A DNA stretch of 47,603 bases from an uncultured Eubacteriales bacterium (GTDB taxonomy: Bacteria > Bacillota > Clostridia > Lachnospirales > Lachnospiraceae). The stretch is taken from assembly GCA_900316715.1 (NCBI GenBank), contig ONEC01000024.1, positions 1 through 47,603 of the forward strand, in the 5' to 3' direction. Shown here piece after piece: positions 18,140 to 26,996 of the stretch; the stretch's first letter is position 1, and each line of letters opens with the position of its first letter. The notes beneath the pieces were generated by a model, which worked only from the letters and a program-made list of their open reading frames with translations, did no database searches and had not been told where the DNA came from. The position numbers were made by a program, and so were the translations under genes.

Positions 18140-19090
18140 ATGAAAATTGGATTTTTATATGCCGGTCAGGGTGCTCATTATGTAGGAATGGGAAAAGATT
18201 TCTATGAAGCTTATCCTGTATTTAAAGAGACTTTTGATAAGAACTCTGATGTAGTTGATGTTAAGAAAATCTGTTTTGATGGTCCGGATGAAGAACTGAA
18301 TCTTACAGCTAATACACAGCCGTGTATGGTTGCATTTGCCGTAGGCGTAACAAAGGTTCTTGCTGAGATGGGCATCAAGCCTGATATGGCTGCAGGTCTT
18401 TCACTTGGTGAGTATTCTGCGCTTTATGCTGCAGGTGTATTCACAGAGGAGCAGGTTATTCCACTTGTTGCTTTCCGTGGAAAGTCCATGGTAGAGGCGG
18501 CAGAAGGAAGAGAATGCAAGATGATTGCTGTAATAGGCATGGAGAAGGATGCTGTAAAGGAAGGCTGTAAGAAGGTGGCTGAGGAGTTTGAGGGAACAGG
18601 TCTTATAGCTGAGCCGGCAAACTTCAACTGCCCTGGACAGATTACAGTTTCAGGTGATGCTGAGGCTGTTGACAGAGCGGCAGTGGTACTTAAGGAGATG
18701 GGAGCAAAGAGATGCCTTCCTGTTAAGGTAAGCGGACCTTTCCATACATCACTTATGAAACCGGCGGGAGATAAGCTGAAGGAAAGATTTGCATCTGAGA
18801 ACTTCGGTGAGATGCAGATTCCTGTTGTGTTCAATTCGCTTGGTAAGGCTAAAGAGGATAGTGACTCTGTTGCTGAGATCTTAGAGAAGCAGGTACAGAG
18901 CAGTGTGTATTTTGATGATTCCATAAGATATATGGTAGAGCAGGGTGTTGAGCTCTTTGTAGAGATCGGACCGGGTAATACACTTTCGAAGTTTGTACAG
19001 AAGACAACGGATGTGCCTTGTATCAAAGTTGACAAGGTTGAAGATATTGAGAAGCTTAAGGAAGTGACAGGAGGTTATGATGAGACTTAG
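18140..19090 (+). CDS. fabD: Malonyl-CoA:ACP transacylase
   Basis: FabD moves malonyl groups from CoA to ACP to supply elongation. It begins MKIGFLYAGQGAHYVGMGKDF, has the nucleophile Ser88 in GLSLGEYSAL, the substrate-binding Arg in VAFRGKSM, and the catalytic His near residue 199 in SGPFHTSLM. The Gln of the oxyanion hole (GQGAH) is present. The 316-residue length is normal. Its end overlaps the fabG start by 11 bp, showing translational coupling. Confidence 0.97.
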   Translation: MKIGFLYAGQGAHYVGMGKDFYEAYPVFKETFDKNSDVVDVKKICFDGPDEELNLTANTQPCMVAFAVGVTKVLAEMGIKPDMAAGLSLGEYSALYAAGVFTEEQVIPLVAFRGKSMVEAAEGRECKMIAVIGMEKDAVKEGCKKVAEEFEGTGLIAEPANFNCPGQITVSGDAEAVDRAAVVLKEMGAKRCLPVKVSGPFHTSLMKPAGDKLKERFASENFGEMQIPVVFNSLGKAKEDSDSVAEILEKQVQSSVYFDDSIRYMVEQGVELFVEIGPGNTLSKFVQKTTDVPCIKVDKVEDIEKLKEVTGGYDET

Positions 19091-19823
19091 TGGTAAGACA
19101 GCTATTGTTACCGGCGGAAGCCGTGGTATTGGAAGAGCTATTTGTTTAAAGCTTGCAGAGGAAGGCGCAAATATCGTTACATGCGATATTGTTGTAAGTG
19201 AGTCTACAGAAGAGACTGTAAAACTCTGCGAGGAAAAGGGAGTTAAGGCAGCTGCATTTCAGTGCAATGTTACTTCTATAGAGGATTGCGAGAATCTTTT
19301 CAAGAGAGCTGAAGAGCTGTTCGGTTCTGTAGAAATCTTAGTTAATAATGCAGGTGTAACAAGAGACAATCTTGTTATGAAAATGAAAGAAGAAGAGTTT
19401 GATCTTGTTATCAGCACTAACTTAAAGGGTACTTATAACATGATGAAGGCTGCTGCAAGACCGATGATGAAGAAGCGTTACGGACGTATCGTAAACATCA
19501 GCAGCGTAGTTGGTATATATGGAAATGCAGGTCAGGTTAATTACTCAGCCAGCAAGGCCGGCGTTATCGGTATGACAAAGTCTCTGGCTAAGGAGCTTGG
19601 AAGCAGAGGAATCACATGTAATGCAGTTGCTCCTGGTTTCATCGAGACTGATATGACAAAGGTTATTCCTGAGGACATCAAGGCAGAGATGCTTAAGTCA
19701 ATCGCTCTTGGAAGAGCAGGACAGCCTGAGGATGTAGCTAAGGTTGTTGCATTCCTTGCTTCAGACGAAGCTGAGTATGTAACAGGTCAGGTTGTTGAAG
19801 TAGCTGGTGGAATGAGAGTTTAG
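19080..19823 (+). CDS. fabG: 3-oxoacyl-ACP reductase
   Basis: FabG is an NADPH-dependent short-chain dehydrogenase that reduces 3-oxoacyl-ACP. It has the Rossmann motif TGGSRGIGRAI, the NNAG motif (VNNAGVTRDNL), and the catalytic Ser-Tyr-Lys set in NISSVVG...VNYSASKAG, then PGFIETDM. At 247 residues it is normal. Two ATGs lie side by side; the second (19080) is chosen because GGAGG (19070-19074) is then 5 bp away. It overlaps fabD. accB, which often lies between fabG and fabF in Clostridia, is absent; only a 34-bp gap is present. Confidence 0.97.
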   Translation: MRLSGKTAIVTGGSRGIGRAICLKLAEEGANIVTCDIVVSESTEETVKLCEEKGVKAAAFQCNVTSIEDCENLFKRAEELFGSVEILVNNAGVTRDNLVMKMKEEEFDLVISTNLKGTYNMMKAAARPMMKKRYGRIVNISSVVGIYGNAGQVNYSASKAGVIGMTKSLAKELGSRGITCNAVAPGFIETDMTKVIPEDIKAEMLKSIALGRAGQPEDVAKVVAFLASDEAEYVTGQVVEVAGGMRV

Positions 19824-19857
19824 TTTTTACAGTATACAGAAAGAGGTTTACATTATT

Positions 19858-21096
19858 ATGAAGAGACGTGTAGTTATTACCGGAATTGGAACTATCAATC
19901 CTATCGGACATAATCTCGAGGAAGCTTGGGAAAATTGTAAGAAGGGTGTATGTGGTATCGATTTCAACAAGCAGATCGATACAACAGACTTCAAGGTTAA
20001 GGTAGCCGGTGAAGTTAAGGACTATGAGCCAACTGACTATCTTGATAAGAAGGAAGCTCGTAAGATGGATCGTTACACACAGTTCGGTATAATAGCTGCC
20101 AGAGAAGCTATAAAGGACAGCGGAATCGATATCGAGAAGGAAGATCCATACAGATGCGGAACAATCGTATCTTCAGGTATTGGTGGACTTATAACAATTA
20201 CAGAGCAGACAGCACGTGGAATGAGTAGAGGATATGAGAAGATATCACCTTTCTTCATTCCTATGTCTATATCAAATATGTGTTCAGGTGAGATTGCGAT
20301 CGACACAGGTTTCAAGGGTGTATGTGAATGTATAGTAACAGCATGTGCCAGCGGCAACAATTCACTTGGCGAATCATTTCATAAGATCAGAGATGGTTAC
20401 CAGGATGTAATGCTTACAGGTGGTGCTGAAGGATGTATCTGTCCTATGGGACTTGGTGGATTCACAGTTATGCAGGCACTCAGCACATCACAGGATCCTA
20501 ACAGAGCATCTATTCCATTCGATGCAGACAGAAGCGGTTTCGTAATGGGTGAGGGTGCCGGTATCCTTGTTCTTGAAGAGCTTGAGCATGCTAAGGCACG
20601 TGGCGCTAAGATCTATGGTGAGGTAGTTGGATATGGTGCAAGCTGTGATGCTTATCATATCACTGCTCCGGATCCGACAGGTGCAGGTGCTGCAGGATGT
20701 ATGAAGATGGCTGTTGAAGATGCAGGTATCACAACAGATGATATTGATTACATCAACGCTCACGGTACATCAACACATCTTAATGATGCAGGTGAGACAA
20801 AGGCTATCAAGACTGTATTTGGTGATCATGCTTATGATCTTATGGTAAGCTCAACAAAGTCCATGACAGGACATCTTATGGGAGCTGCTGCAGCAATCGA
20901 AGCAATCTTTACAACTATGGCACTTAAGGATGGATTCGTACCGGCAACAATCAACTACAAGAATCCGGATCCTGAATGTGATCTTGATATCGTTCCTAAC
21001 GAAGGCCGCAAGGCAGATATCCGTTATGCTCTTTCAAATGCACTGGGCTTCGGCGGACATAATGCCAGCGTTGTATTTAAGAAGTGGGAGGACTAG
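19858..21096 (+). CDS. fabF: 3-oxoacyl-ACP synthase II
   Basis: This condensing enzyme elongates acyl-ACP with malonyl-ACP. The triad is Cys163 in VTACASGNN, a His in [14 protein letters not shown] and a His in [11 protein letters not shown]; the glycine-rich end is [14 protein letters not shown]. At 412 residues it is the usual length. The ribosome site AGAGG lies ~9 bp before the ATG. It is separated from fabZ by a single base. Since fabH is not in the window, the initiating condensation must be encoded elsewhere. Confidence 0.97.
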   Translation: MKRRVVITGIGTINPIGHNLEEAWENCKKGVCGIDFNKQIDTTDFKVKVAGEVKDYEPTDYLDKKEARKMDRYTQFGIIAAREAIKDSGIDIEKEDPYRCGTIVSSGIGGLITITEQTARGMSRGYEKISPFFIPMSISNMCSGEIAIDTGFKGVCECIVTACASGNNSLGESFHKIRDGYQDVMLTGGAEGCICPMGLGGFTVMQALSTSQDPNRASIPFDADRSGFVMGEGAGILVLEELEHAKARGAKIYGEVVGYGASCDAYHITAPDPTGAGAAGCMKMAVEDAGITTDDIDYINAHGTSTHLNDAGETKAIKTVFGDHAYDLMVSSTKSMTGHLMGAAAAIEAIFTTMALKDGFVPATINYKNPDPECDLDIVPNEGRKADIRYALSNALGFGGHNASVVFKKWED

Positions 21097-21097
21097 T

Positions 21098-21523
21098 ATG
21101 GAACTGGATTCAAATCAGATAAGAGAGATAATACCTCACAGATTTCCTATGCAGCTCGTAGACAGGATCACTGACTTTGAGCCGGGAGTATGGGCTGAGG
21201 GTGTAAAATGCGTATCGGTTAATGAGCCATTCTTTCAGGGACATTTCCCTGAGGCTCATGTTATGCCGGGAGTCCTTATTATAGAGGCACTTGCTCAGAC
21301 AGGAGCAGTTGCTATCCTTTCAGAGGAAGAGAATAAGGGTAAGATAGCATTCTTCGGAGGAATTAAGAACGCAAGATTTAAGAGACAGGTAAAGCCCGGG
21401 GATGTTTTAAATCTCAGATGTGAGATTGTTGAGAGAAAAGGTCCCGTAGGTTTTGGCAAGGCTGTTGCAACAGTAAACGGCAAGGTTGCCTGTCAGGCGG
21501 AGATATCATTTGCGATAGGATAA
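21098..21523 (+). CDS. fabZ: 3-hydroxyacyl-ACP dehydratase
   Basis: FabZ removes water from 3-hydroxyacyl-ACP. Its hot-dog fold motifs are [17 protein letters not shown], the catalytic His in [23 protein letters not shown] with its Glu partner, and [18 protein letters not shown]. At 141 residues it is normal. The start at 21098 follows GGGAGGAC within the end of fabF; the frame is open further upstream inside fabF but that part is not homologous to the family. No fabA/fabM-like isomerase is nearby, so unsaturated fatty acid synthesis, if any, is not explained by this operon. Confidence 0.97.
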   Translation: MELDSNQIREIIPHRFPMQLVDRITDFEPGVWAEGVKCVSVNEPFFQGHFPEAHVMPGVLIIEALAQTGAVAILSEEENKGKIAFFGGIKNARFKRQVKPGDVLNLRCEIVERKGPVGFGKAVATVNGKVACQAEISFAIG

Positions 21524-21536
21524 TTCGGAGGTCAGT

Positions 21537-21974
21537 ATGGAACGAAGCGCATTATCAGAGGTGTATGAGAAGTTCAGAGTTCATTATTATAAAGATGTTT
21601 TTAACAGGATCCAGTCAAGAGAGCTGAGTCTTACAACTGTTGAAGCATACTGTGTTGAGACTATTCATTCACTAGGAAATCCAACGATCAATGAATTTGC
21701 AAACTATATCGGAATATCATCTCCAAATGCAACCTATAAGGTAAACTCACTTATTAAGAAGGGCTATGTGGAAAAAGTGCAGTCTGAGACAGATAAGAGA
21801 GAGTACCATCTTAAGGTTACTGACAGATATTATAAATACTGGAATCTAAGCGAGAAATACTTCAATATCGTTGAGGGAAGAATGAAAAATGCCCTGTCAG
21901 ACGAGGAGTATGAATTCTTCAAAAAAATCATGAAGAAAGTATCTGATGAGCTCATGCCGGAATTAGATCACTAA
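21537..21974 (+). CDS. MarR-family regulator, probable FabT-like repressor of the operon
   Basis: This 145-residue winged-helix protein has the MarR pattern: an N-terminal dimer helix, SLTTVEAYCVETIHSLGNPTINEFA, the recognition region ISSPNATYKVNSLIKKGYVEK, the wing (VQSETDKREYHLKVTD) and C-terminal dimer helices. In streptococci and related bacteria a MarR protein, FabT, encoded with the fab genes represses them with acyl-ACP as co-repressor. Position and family make an analogous role likely here, acting at the palindrome at 14977-15014, but direct similarity to FabT was not measured. GGAGG precedes the ATG, 13 bp after fabZ; a terminator lies ~80 bp downstream. Confidence 0.85.
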   Translation: MERSALSEVYEKFRVHYYKDVFNRIQSRELSLTTVEAYCVETIHSLGNPTINEFANYIGISSPNATYKVNSLIKKGYVEKVQSETDKREYHLKVTDRYYKYWNLSEKYFNIVEGRMKNALSDEEYEFFKKIMKKVSDELMPELDH

Positions 21975-22022
21975 TTTCGGCTAACGAGCGTTACTAAAGC
22001 TTGATATAAAAGAATATATGTG

Positions 22023-22043
22023 ATAGACTCAGATTGTGTCTAT
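22023..22043 (+). repeat. Short inverted repeat before the operon terminator
   Basis: ATAGAC (22023-22028) pairs with GTCTAT (22038-22043). It is a small stem-loop upstream of the main terminator, with no T tract of its own. Confidence 0.4.
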
Positions 22044-22050
22044 AACGAGA

Positions 22051-22089
22051 TAAAAGGACGTACCCAAATTTGTTGAATACGTCCTTTTA
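22051..22089 (+). terminator. Terminator of the fab operon
   Basis: TAAAAGGACGTA (22051-22062) pairs perfectly with TACGTCCTTTTA (22078-22089), a 12-bp stem with a 15-nt loop. The right arm carries the T run, and the mirrored A run means it could act in both directions. Confidence 0.75.
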
Positions 22090-22300
22090 CCATTAGTGAA
22101 GGTTAAAAGTATTTATATGATTAAAGAAGATATAATCTTCTTTAACAGGGGGCTAATTTATTGTATACATTATATAAGCAGTCCCGTATACCATGCTACA
22201 ATATTTATGTTGTTTGTATCAAATTTATGGTTGATTTTTGACATGATTCGGTAAATGGAAGCGTTATAAGTATTTACATTAGAAATTAGGGGGAACGGAT
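22090..22300. other. AT-rich intergenic region before the AraC gene
   Basis: No gene is visible from 21975 to 22300 apart from the fab terminator. This part holds two GTATAC palindromes (22163-22168 and 22186-22191) 23 bp apart, about two helical turns, which could be a binding site. A TTGACA (22238-22243) and a TATAAG (22265-22270) are present, but their 21-bp spacing is too long for a normal promoter. Confidence 0.4.
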
Positions 22301-23056
22301 ATGCCGAAATTTGAGGACGAAATTATTCAGGGTATCTTTGAAGAAAGGGAAGTTGCTGCAGATCAGAAACATCCTACATTTGACAGCGAGATGGGTTTCT
22401 ATAATCTCGTTGCAGAAGGAAAGATTGAAAATCTTGATGAGAGATGGAGCGATGAACCTGCACCGGATGACAAGGTGAGAGGAGTTCTGTCGGAAAACCC
22501 GATAAGAAATGCTATGTATCACTTTGTGTCCATGGTAACTATGATAACCAGAGTATGTATCATTCACGGCATGGAACAGGATATGGCTTATAAGCTCAGC
22601 GATACTTATATCCAGAGAGCTGATAAGATGGGAAGTGTATCTGAGATCAGAGGCATCCAGAGTGAAATGGTAATGAAGTTTAACGATCTTATGAGAGATC
22701 GTGTTAAAATGTCTGTTAAGTCAAAGCAGGTTATACAGTGTATAGATTATATCAACAATAATCTTCATGGAACGATCACTGTTACAGATCTTGCGAATTT
22801 TGTAGGACTTAACGAGACATATCTTTCAAAGATATTTAAGAGAGAGGCGGGGGTTACCGTCAGTGCTTATGTGCGTAATAAGAAGATTGAAGAGGCCTGC
22901 TGGCTTCTTAAGTATACAGATAAGTCCAGCATAGAGATTGCCACAGATCTTTCTTTTTCTTCGCACAGCTATTTTATAAGTGTGTTTAAAAAGGTTACGG
23001 GTAAAACACCTAAGGAATACAGAAACATAGAATTCAGAAACAGCAAGAAGCTGTAA
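22301..23056 (+). CDS. AraC-family transcriptional regulator
   Basis: The C-terminal ~100 residues form the two helix-turn-helix AraC domain: IDYINNNLHGTITVTDLANFVGLNETYLSKIFKRE is split over the first HTH, and SSIEIATDLSFSSHSYFISVFKKVTGKTPKEYR is the second with its signature. The N-terminal ~150 residues are mostly helical (NAMYHFVSMVTMITRVCI; MAYKLSDTYIQRAD) and are not a sugar-type cupin. This architecture is common in Lachnospiraceae regulators whose ligand is unknown. GGGGG lies before the ATG. It is followed 28 bp later by the alarmone synthetase gene and might regulate it or the envelope-stress cassette. Confidence 0.9.
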   Translation: MPKFEDEIIQGIFEEREVAADQKHPTFDSEMGFYNLVAEGKIENLDERWSDEPAPDDKVRGVLSENPIRNAMYHFVSMVTMITRVCIIHGMEQDMAYKLSDTYIQRADKMGSVSEIRGIQSEMVMKFNDLMRDRVKMSVKSKQVIQCIDYINNNLHGTITVTDLANFVGLNETYLSKIFKREAGVTVSAYVRNKKIEEACWLLKYTDKSSIEIATDLSFSSHSYFISVFKKVTGKTPKEYRNIEFRNSKKL

Positions 23057-23084
23057 AGAACCCGTAGGTTAGGAGATATTATTT

Positions 23085-23783
23085 GTGGAAGAATTAGAAG
23101 TATCCAGAGAAGAAGCGGAACTTGAAGCGAAGAAGATCATTCGTACCAAGGAATTCACCGAGCTGATGACATTTTATAAATGTGCCATCATGGAGGTGGA
23201 GACAAAGCTTAACGTTCTTAATCAGGAATTCTCTCTGCAGTACGATAGAAATCCTTTCGAGTCGATTGAGACAAGACTTAAAGACCCGGTAAGTGCAGTT
23301 GAGAAGCTTATGAGCCGTGGAATAGAAGTAAGTCTTGAGAATTTTGAAAGAGAGCTTTTTGATGTTGCCGGTATAAGAGTTGTATGTTCATTTAAGGAAG
23401 ATATCTATAAGCTGGCAGACCTTCTGGTGGAGCAGGATGACGTGCTCCTCCTTATGAGAAAAGATTATATAAAGAGACCGAAGGACAATGGTTACAGAAG
23501 CCTTCACATGATAGTTGATATTCCTATCTTCTTATCCAATGGTAAGAAGCATATGAAGGTTGAGGTTCAGTTCAGAACCATAGCCATGGACTTCTGGGCA
23601 TCAGTAGAGCATAAACTCAAGTATAAGAAGGAAATACAGAATCCGGAAGCGGTAGGTAAGAGACTGAAGAGATGTGCCGATATTCTTGCCAATATGGACG
23701 ATGAGATGGAAGATATCAGACGTAGGATCGACAGCGAGTTTGTTGATGAGACAGACGGCGGCGATGGATTTCCGGAGGTATAA
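23085..23783 (+). CDS. Small (p)ppGpp synthetase, RelQ/YjbM type
   Basis: This stand-alone RelA/SpoT synthetase domain of 232 residues has no hydrolase, TGS or ACT domains. Motifs are FDVAGIRVVCSF, YIKRPKDNGYRSLHMIV (substrate-binding Tyr and His), and KVEVQFRTIAMDFWASVEHKLKYK. Enzymes of this type make the alarmone (p)ppGpp in response to envelope or other stress, not stalled ribosomes. The start is a GTG at 23085 with AGGAGA ~9 bp upstream. The last bases carry the ribosome site of the NUDIX gene, which starts 1 bp after the stop. Its place before a PspA-type envelope-stress cassette fits a stress role (inference). Confidence 0.92.
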   Translation: MEELEVSREEAELEAKKIIRTKEFTELMTFYKCAIMEVETKLNVLNQEFSLQYDRNPFESIETRLKDPVSAVEKLMSRGIEVSLENFERELFDVAGIRVVCSFKEDIYKLADLLVEQDDVLLLMRKDYIKRPKDNGYRSLHMIVDIPIFLSNGKKHMKVEVQFRTIAMDFWASVEHKLKYKKEIQNPEAVGKRLKRCADILANMDDEMEDIRRRIDSEFVDETDGGDGFPEV

Positions 23784-23784
23784 G

Positions 23785-24348
23785 GTGAGATTCTTAGGAC
23801 TTGAGAAGAAGGAACAGGGTTCCTATATAACAAGATATGATCTGAGCTATGAGACAGCGGACGGACAGCTGAAGAAGTATGAGATCATAAGCAGAAATCC
23901 CGATATAAAAACATTTGAAGAACTTCATGGAGAACGACCCGATGCGGTCGTTCTTATCATGCATAGCGTTGATGGAGAGAAGATACTGCTTAACAGTGAA
24001 TTCAGAATGGCTGCAGGAATGTGGGTTATAAACTTCCCGGCAGGACTTATAGATCCGGGTGAAGATGCCGACACGGCAGCAGCCAGAGAACTAATGGAAG
24101 AGACAGGACTCAGACTGATCAGTATAGATGATCATATAGGCATGAGTTACAGTGCTGTCGGCTTCTCAAACGAGATGAATGTCTGTGTAGTCGGAAAGTG
24201 TGAAGGGGATATAAGATTAAGCGATTCTTCATTTGAGGAGATTCATGCGGCGTGGTATACTAGGGAAGAAGTGCGTGAGCTGCTTAAGACTGAAAGATTT
24301 GCGGCTCGTACACAGGCCTATTGCTACTTATGGAGCAGAGAAGATTAA
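23785..24348 (+). CDS. NUDIX hydrolase (ADP-ribose pyrophosphatase-like)
   Basis: A complete NUDIX box (GLIDPGEDADTAAARELMEETG) contains the metal-binding REx2EE core. It sits after a beta-rich N-terminus (SYITRYDLSYETADG) and before SYSAVGFSNEMNV. Sequence style and length (187 residues) suggest an ADP-ribose pyrophosphatase/NudF-like enzyme, but NUDIX specificity cannot be read from the box alone; an alarmone substrate is conceivable because of the neighbour. The start is probably the GTG at 23785, with GGAGG (23773-23777) 7 bp upstream inside the relQ-like gene. An in-frame ATG at 23764 overlaps that gene and has no ribosome site. Confidence 0.88.
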   Translation: MRFLGLEKKEQGSYITRYDLSYETADGQLKKYEIISRNPDIKTFEELHGERPDAVVLIMHSVDGEKILLNSEFRMAAGMWVINFPAGLIDPGEDADTAAARELMEETGLRLISIDDHIGMSYSAVGFSNEMNVCVVGKCEGDIRLSDSSFEEIHAAWYTREEVRELLKTERFAARTQAYCYLWSRED

Positions 24349-24369
24349 GGTTAAAGGAGTAGTAAGCTT

Positions 24370-25002
24370 ATGGGTATCTTATCAAGATTCAAGGATATAA
24401 TGGCTTCTAACGTCAATGCGCTTATTGACAAGTCACGTAATCCTGAAAAAACTATCAATGAGTACATGAATCAGTTAAGAAGTGATCTGGGTCATGTAAA
24501 GGGGGAACTGGCAGCACTTGAGACAACACGTGACAGAGCAGCCAGAGAACTGAATGAGTGTGAGTCAGAACTGGAGAAGTATGAAAGATATGCAGAGAAG
24601 GCATCTCAGGATGGAAACTCTGCTGATGCAAGACTTTATGAGCAGAAGAAGGATCGTCTTATGCCTCAGTATGAAACACTTAAGGCAAAGTATGATCAGT
24701 CCAATCAGGATACAACAGATCTTTCTGCTATGAGGGATAAACTTACATCTGAGCTTGCTTCCTGCGAGCAGAGACTTGCTGCCATAAAAGGAAAACTGGC
24801 ACAGGTGGATCAGCTTGAACAGGCAAATGCAGCTGAAATGGGCAAAAAGAAGAAGAGCAGCTTTACGGCTGACGATGCATTTAACAGGCTTGAAGATAAG
24901 GCTAATGCAAGATATGACAGAGCGTCTGCGGAGGCAGAGCTTAACAGCGTTGTGCCTAGAGATGAACTTGAAGATCTTGCAAGCAAATACGATGAATTAT
25001 AG
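24370..25002 (+). CDS. pspA: PspA/IM30 family membrane-stress protein
   Basis: PspA proteins assemble into coats on damaged membranes. The N-terminal amphipathic region (MGILSRFKDIMASNVNALIDKS) and the long coiled coil (about residues 28-155, rich in E, K, A and L) are typical. A DDAFNRLEDKANARYDRASAEAEL segment matches the conserved end helices. At 210 residues it is near the usual 220. It heads the four-gene set PspA / zinc ribbon / TPM / SPFH, the same order as B. subtilis pspA-ydjG-ydjH-ydjI. AAAGGAG lies before the ATG, 21 bp after the NUDIX gene. Confidence 0.93.
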   Translation: MGILSRFKDIMASNVNALIDKSRNPEKTINEYMNQLRSDLGHVKGELAALETTRDRAARELNECESELEKYERYAEKASQDGNSADARLYEQKKDRLMPQYETLKAKYDQSNQDTTDLSAMRDKLTSELASCEQRLAAIKGKLAQVDQLEQANAAEMGKKKKSSFTADDAFNRLEDKANARYDRASAEAELNSVVPRDELEDLASKYDEL

Positions 25003-25021
25003 ATAAACGGAAGGTAATAAT

Positions 25022-26098
25022 ATGTCGCAAGGTACTGTTATTCAATACAAGTGCCCAAACTGCGGAGCTGATATGGTCTTTGATGCAAACAGCGGAAAGC
25101 TTAAGTGCCCAAGCTGCGGCAGAGAAGACGAGATAACGAATTCTCAGTCCGGTGGCGACTTCAGACCTTCACAGGATCACGGTCACGTACAGGCAACAAC
25201 AAATGCAGAAGATGACATGGTGCAGTATCAGTGTCAGAACTGCGGCGCCGTCGTTGTGACCAATTCCAATACTTCTGCCACAAGGTGCAGCTTCTGTAAT
25301 GCACCGGTCATTCTTGGAGAAAGACTTGAGGGCGTTATGAAGCCTGACTATGTCATTCCTTTCAAGATAGACAGAAGTGAAGCAGATTCGGCTTTCAGAA
25401 AGTGGACCAGGATGCTGAGATTTGCACCTAAGGACTTTCGAAGAGCCATGAAGGTTAAGAAGGTAGAGGGACTATATGCTCCTTTCTGGGTATATGATGT
25501 ATGCGGTCAGGGAGATGCGGTAGCTGAATGTACTCGTTCCAAGGTATATTACAGGGGCGATTACAGAATTACTGAAACATCTCATTATGAAGTATACAGA
25601 CAGATAGATACATCTTATGAAGGTATTCCGGCAGACGCATCTGTCAGGATGGAAGACCATCTGATGGATCTGATGGAACCATTTGATTATAGTAATATGC
25701 AGCCTTTTTCAACTCCTTATCTTACGGGATATGTGGCAGAGAATTATGATTACGATGCTGAACAGATGTTCCCGAGAGCGAAGGAAAGAGTGTTCCATTA
25801 CATGGATGATTTTGTAAAGCACACTATTAACGGCTACAATACAACAGTTATAACAAGAAAAAATTACAGAGCTAACAGAGATTCAACCAAGTATTGTCTG
25901 TTCCCGATATGGATGAGTTATGCAACATATAAGGACAAGGATTATTCCTTTGCGATGAACGGACAGACCGGAAAGATAGCCGGAAAACCACCTATCTCGT
26001 GGTCGACAGTTTTCGGTTATATATTCGGAACTACACTGGGTGTATTCCTCTTAGTCAGGCTTATAATCCTACTGACAGGAGGGCCGTTCTTATGGTAA
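25022..26098 (+). CDS. Zinc-ribbon membrane protein (YdjG-like)
   Basis: Two zinc ribbons occupy the N-terminus (YKCPNCGADM...LKCPSCGRED and YQCQNCGAVV...RCSFCNAPV). A ~230-residue domain follows with YVIPFKIDRSEADSAFRKW and GLYAPFWVYDVC, and there is one C-terminal membrane segment (about residues 328-352, VFGYIFGTTLGVFLLVRLIILL). In B. subtilis YdjG with YdjH anchors the SPFH protein YdjI, which recruits PspA to the membrane; the same order here supports an equivalent role. AAGG lies before the ATG. The gene overlaps the next by 7 bp, so the two products are likely made in fixed ratio. Confidence 0.88.
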   Translation: MSQGTVIQYKCPNCGADMVFDANSGKLKCPSCGREDEITNSQSGGDFRPSQDHGHVQATTNAEDDMVQYQCQNCGAVVVTNSNTSATRCSFCNAPVILGERLEGVMKPDYVIPFKIDRSEADSAFRKWTRMLRFAPKDFRRAMKVKKVEGLYAPFWVYDVCGQGDAVAECTRSKVYYRGDYRITETSHYEVYRQIDTSYEGIPADASVRMEDHLMDLMEPFDYSNMQPFSTPYLTGYVAENYDYDAEQMFPRAKERVFHYMDDFVKHTINGYNTTVITRKNYRANRDSTKYCLFPIWMSYATYKDKDYSFAMNGQTGKIAGKPPISWSTVFGYIFGTTLGVFLLVRLIILLTGGPFLW

Positions 26099-26919
26099 GA
26101 TGTGGAAGGAAAATCGGTATAGCGGTAATTATACTGCTGATAGCTTTAACAGCTGTCATAATGATGGCCGGAGCTCGTGTGGTATATGGCGATTCAGGCG
26201 ATGTTGATAAGGCCGGTGTGCCGGACAGGATAGAGAGTCACGCAGAGGTTTTCGATGCAGAAGGACTTATAACTCCGGCAGAAAAAGCTGAGATAGAAGC
26301 TGAACTTCAGAAGTCATATGATAAGTATAATGTCAACGCTTATGTTATCATCACAACAAATATCGGAATGAGCGATGACTATGAAGGTTATCTTGAGAGA
26401 AAATGGACTTCTCTTCCGGACAGGAATTCAGTTATTCTTTTGATCGGTTTTAAGTCAGATGACCATGTATATATTATCAGATCTTATGGAGAGGAGAATG
26501 CAGAGAAGAAGCTTTCTACCAACAGACTTCAGAAGATTCAGGATGATATGGAAGCGGATATGAAACAGTATAACTTTGCAGAGGCAAGTCTTATATACGC
26601 AAAGGATGTTTATAAATACCTTGGCAAATATGATGCGGTATATGATGATAACCTGTTCCTTAAGTGGTGGTTTGATCTCCTGATCATATTTGTTATATGC
26701 ACGATCATATTTATGTTCAGTGCCATGGGAGCCGGACAGTCTGATGACGTAACACCGGTTACGTATCTTAACAGGAATAAGTCCAGAGTTGTTAACGGAT
26801 TTGACAGGTATATCCGTACTTCTGTCAGCAGAGTTAAGATCAATACAGACAGCGGTTCCAGAGGTGGAGGAGGCTTCTCCGGAGGCGGAGGACACTCCAG
26901 CGGCGGAAGAGGATTTTAA
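26092..26919 (+). CDS. TPM-domain membrane protein (YdjH-like)
   Basis: A signal/anchor helix (about residues 8-30), an extracytoplasmic TPM domain (VFDAEGLITPAEKAEIEAEL, VNAYVIITTN, ILLIGFKSDDHVYIIRSYG), a second membrane helix (WWFDLLIIFVICTIIFMFSAMG) and a cytoplasmic tail ending in a Gly/Ser-rich run (GGGGFSGGGGHSSGG) follow in order. TPM proteins act at membranes in repair or assembly. The start at 26092 is fixed by AGGAGGG (26078-26084); the open frame upstream lies inside the previous gene. The Gly-rich ending is common in this family. Confidence 0.9.
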   Translation: MVRCGRKIGIAVIILLIALTAVIMMAGARVVYGDSGDVDKAGVPDRIESHAEVFDAEGLITPAEKAEIEAELQKSYDKYNVNAYVIITTNIGMSDDYEGYLERKWTSLPDRNSVILLIGFKSDDHVYIIRSYGEENAEKKLSTNRLQKIQDDMEADMKQYNFAEASLIYAKDVYKYLGKYDAVYDDNLFLKWWFDLLIIFVICTIIFMFSAMGAGQSDDVTPVTYLNRNKSRVVNGFDRYIRTSVSRVKINTDSGSRGGGGFSGGGGHSSGGRGF

Positions 26920-26996
26920 TCATCATTTCAGATGATTACACAGAATACTTAATGTAGTAGATTATATACATACTTGTTTTTACAGGAGGTTAAAAA

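Noticed and set aside
22238-22270. TTGACA and TATAAG as an araC promoter
   Set aside because: The 21-bp spacing is too long for a standard sigma-A promoter.
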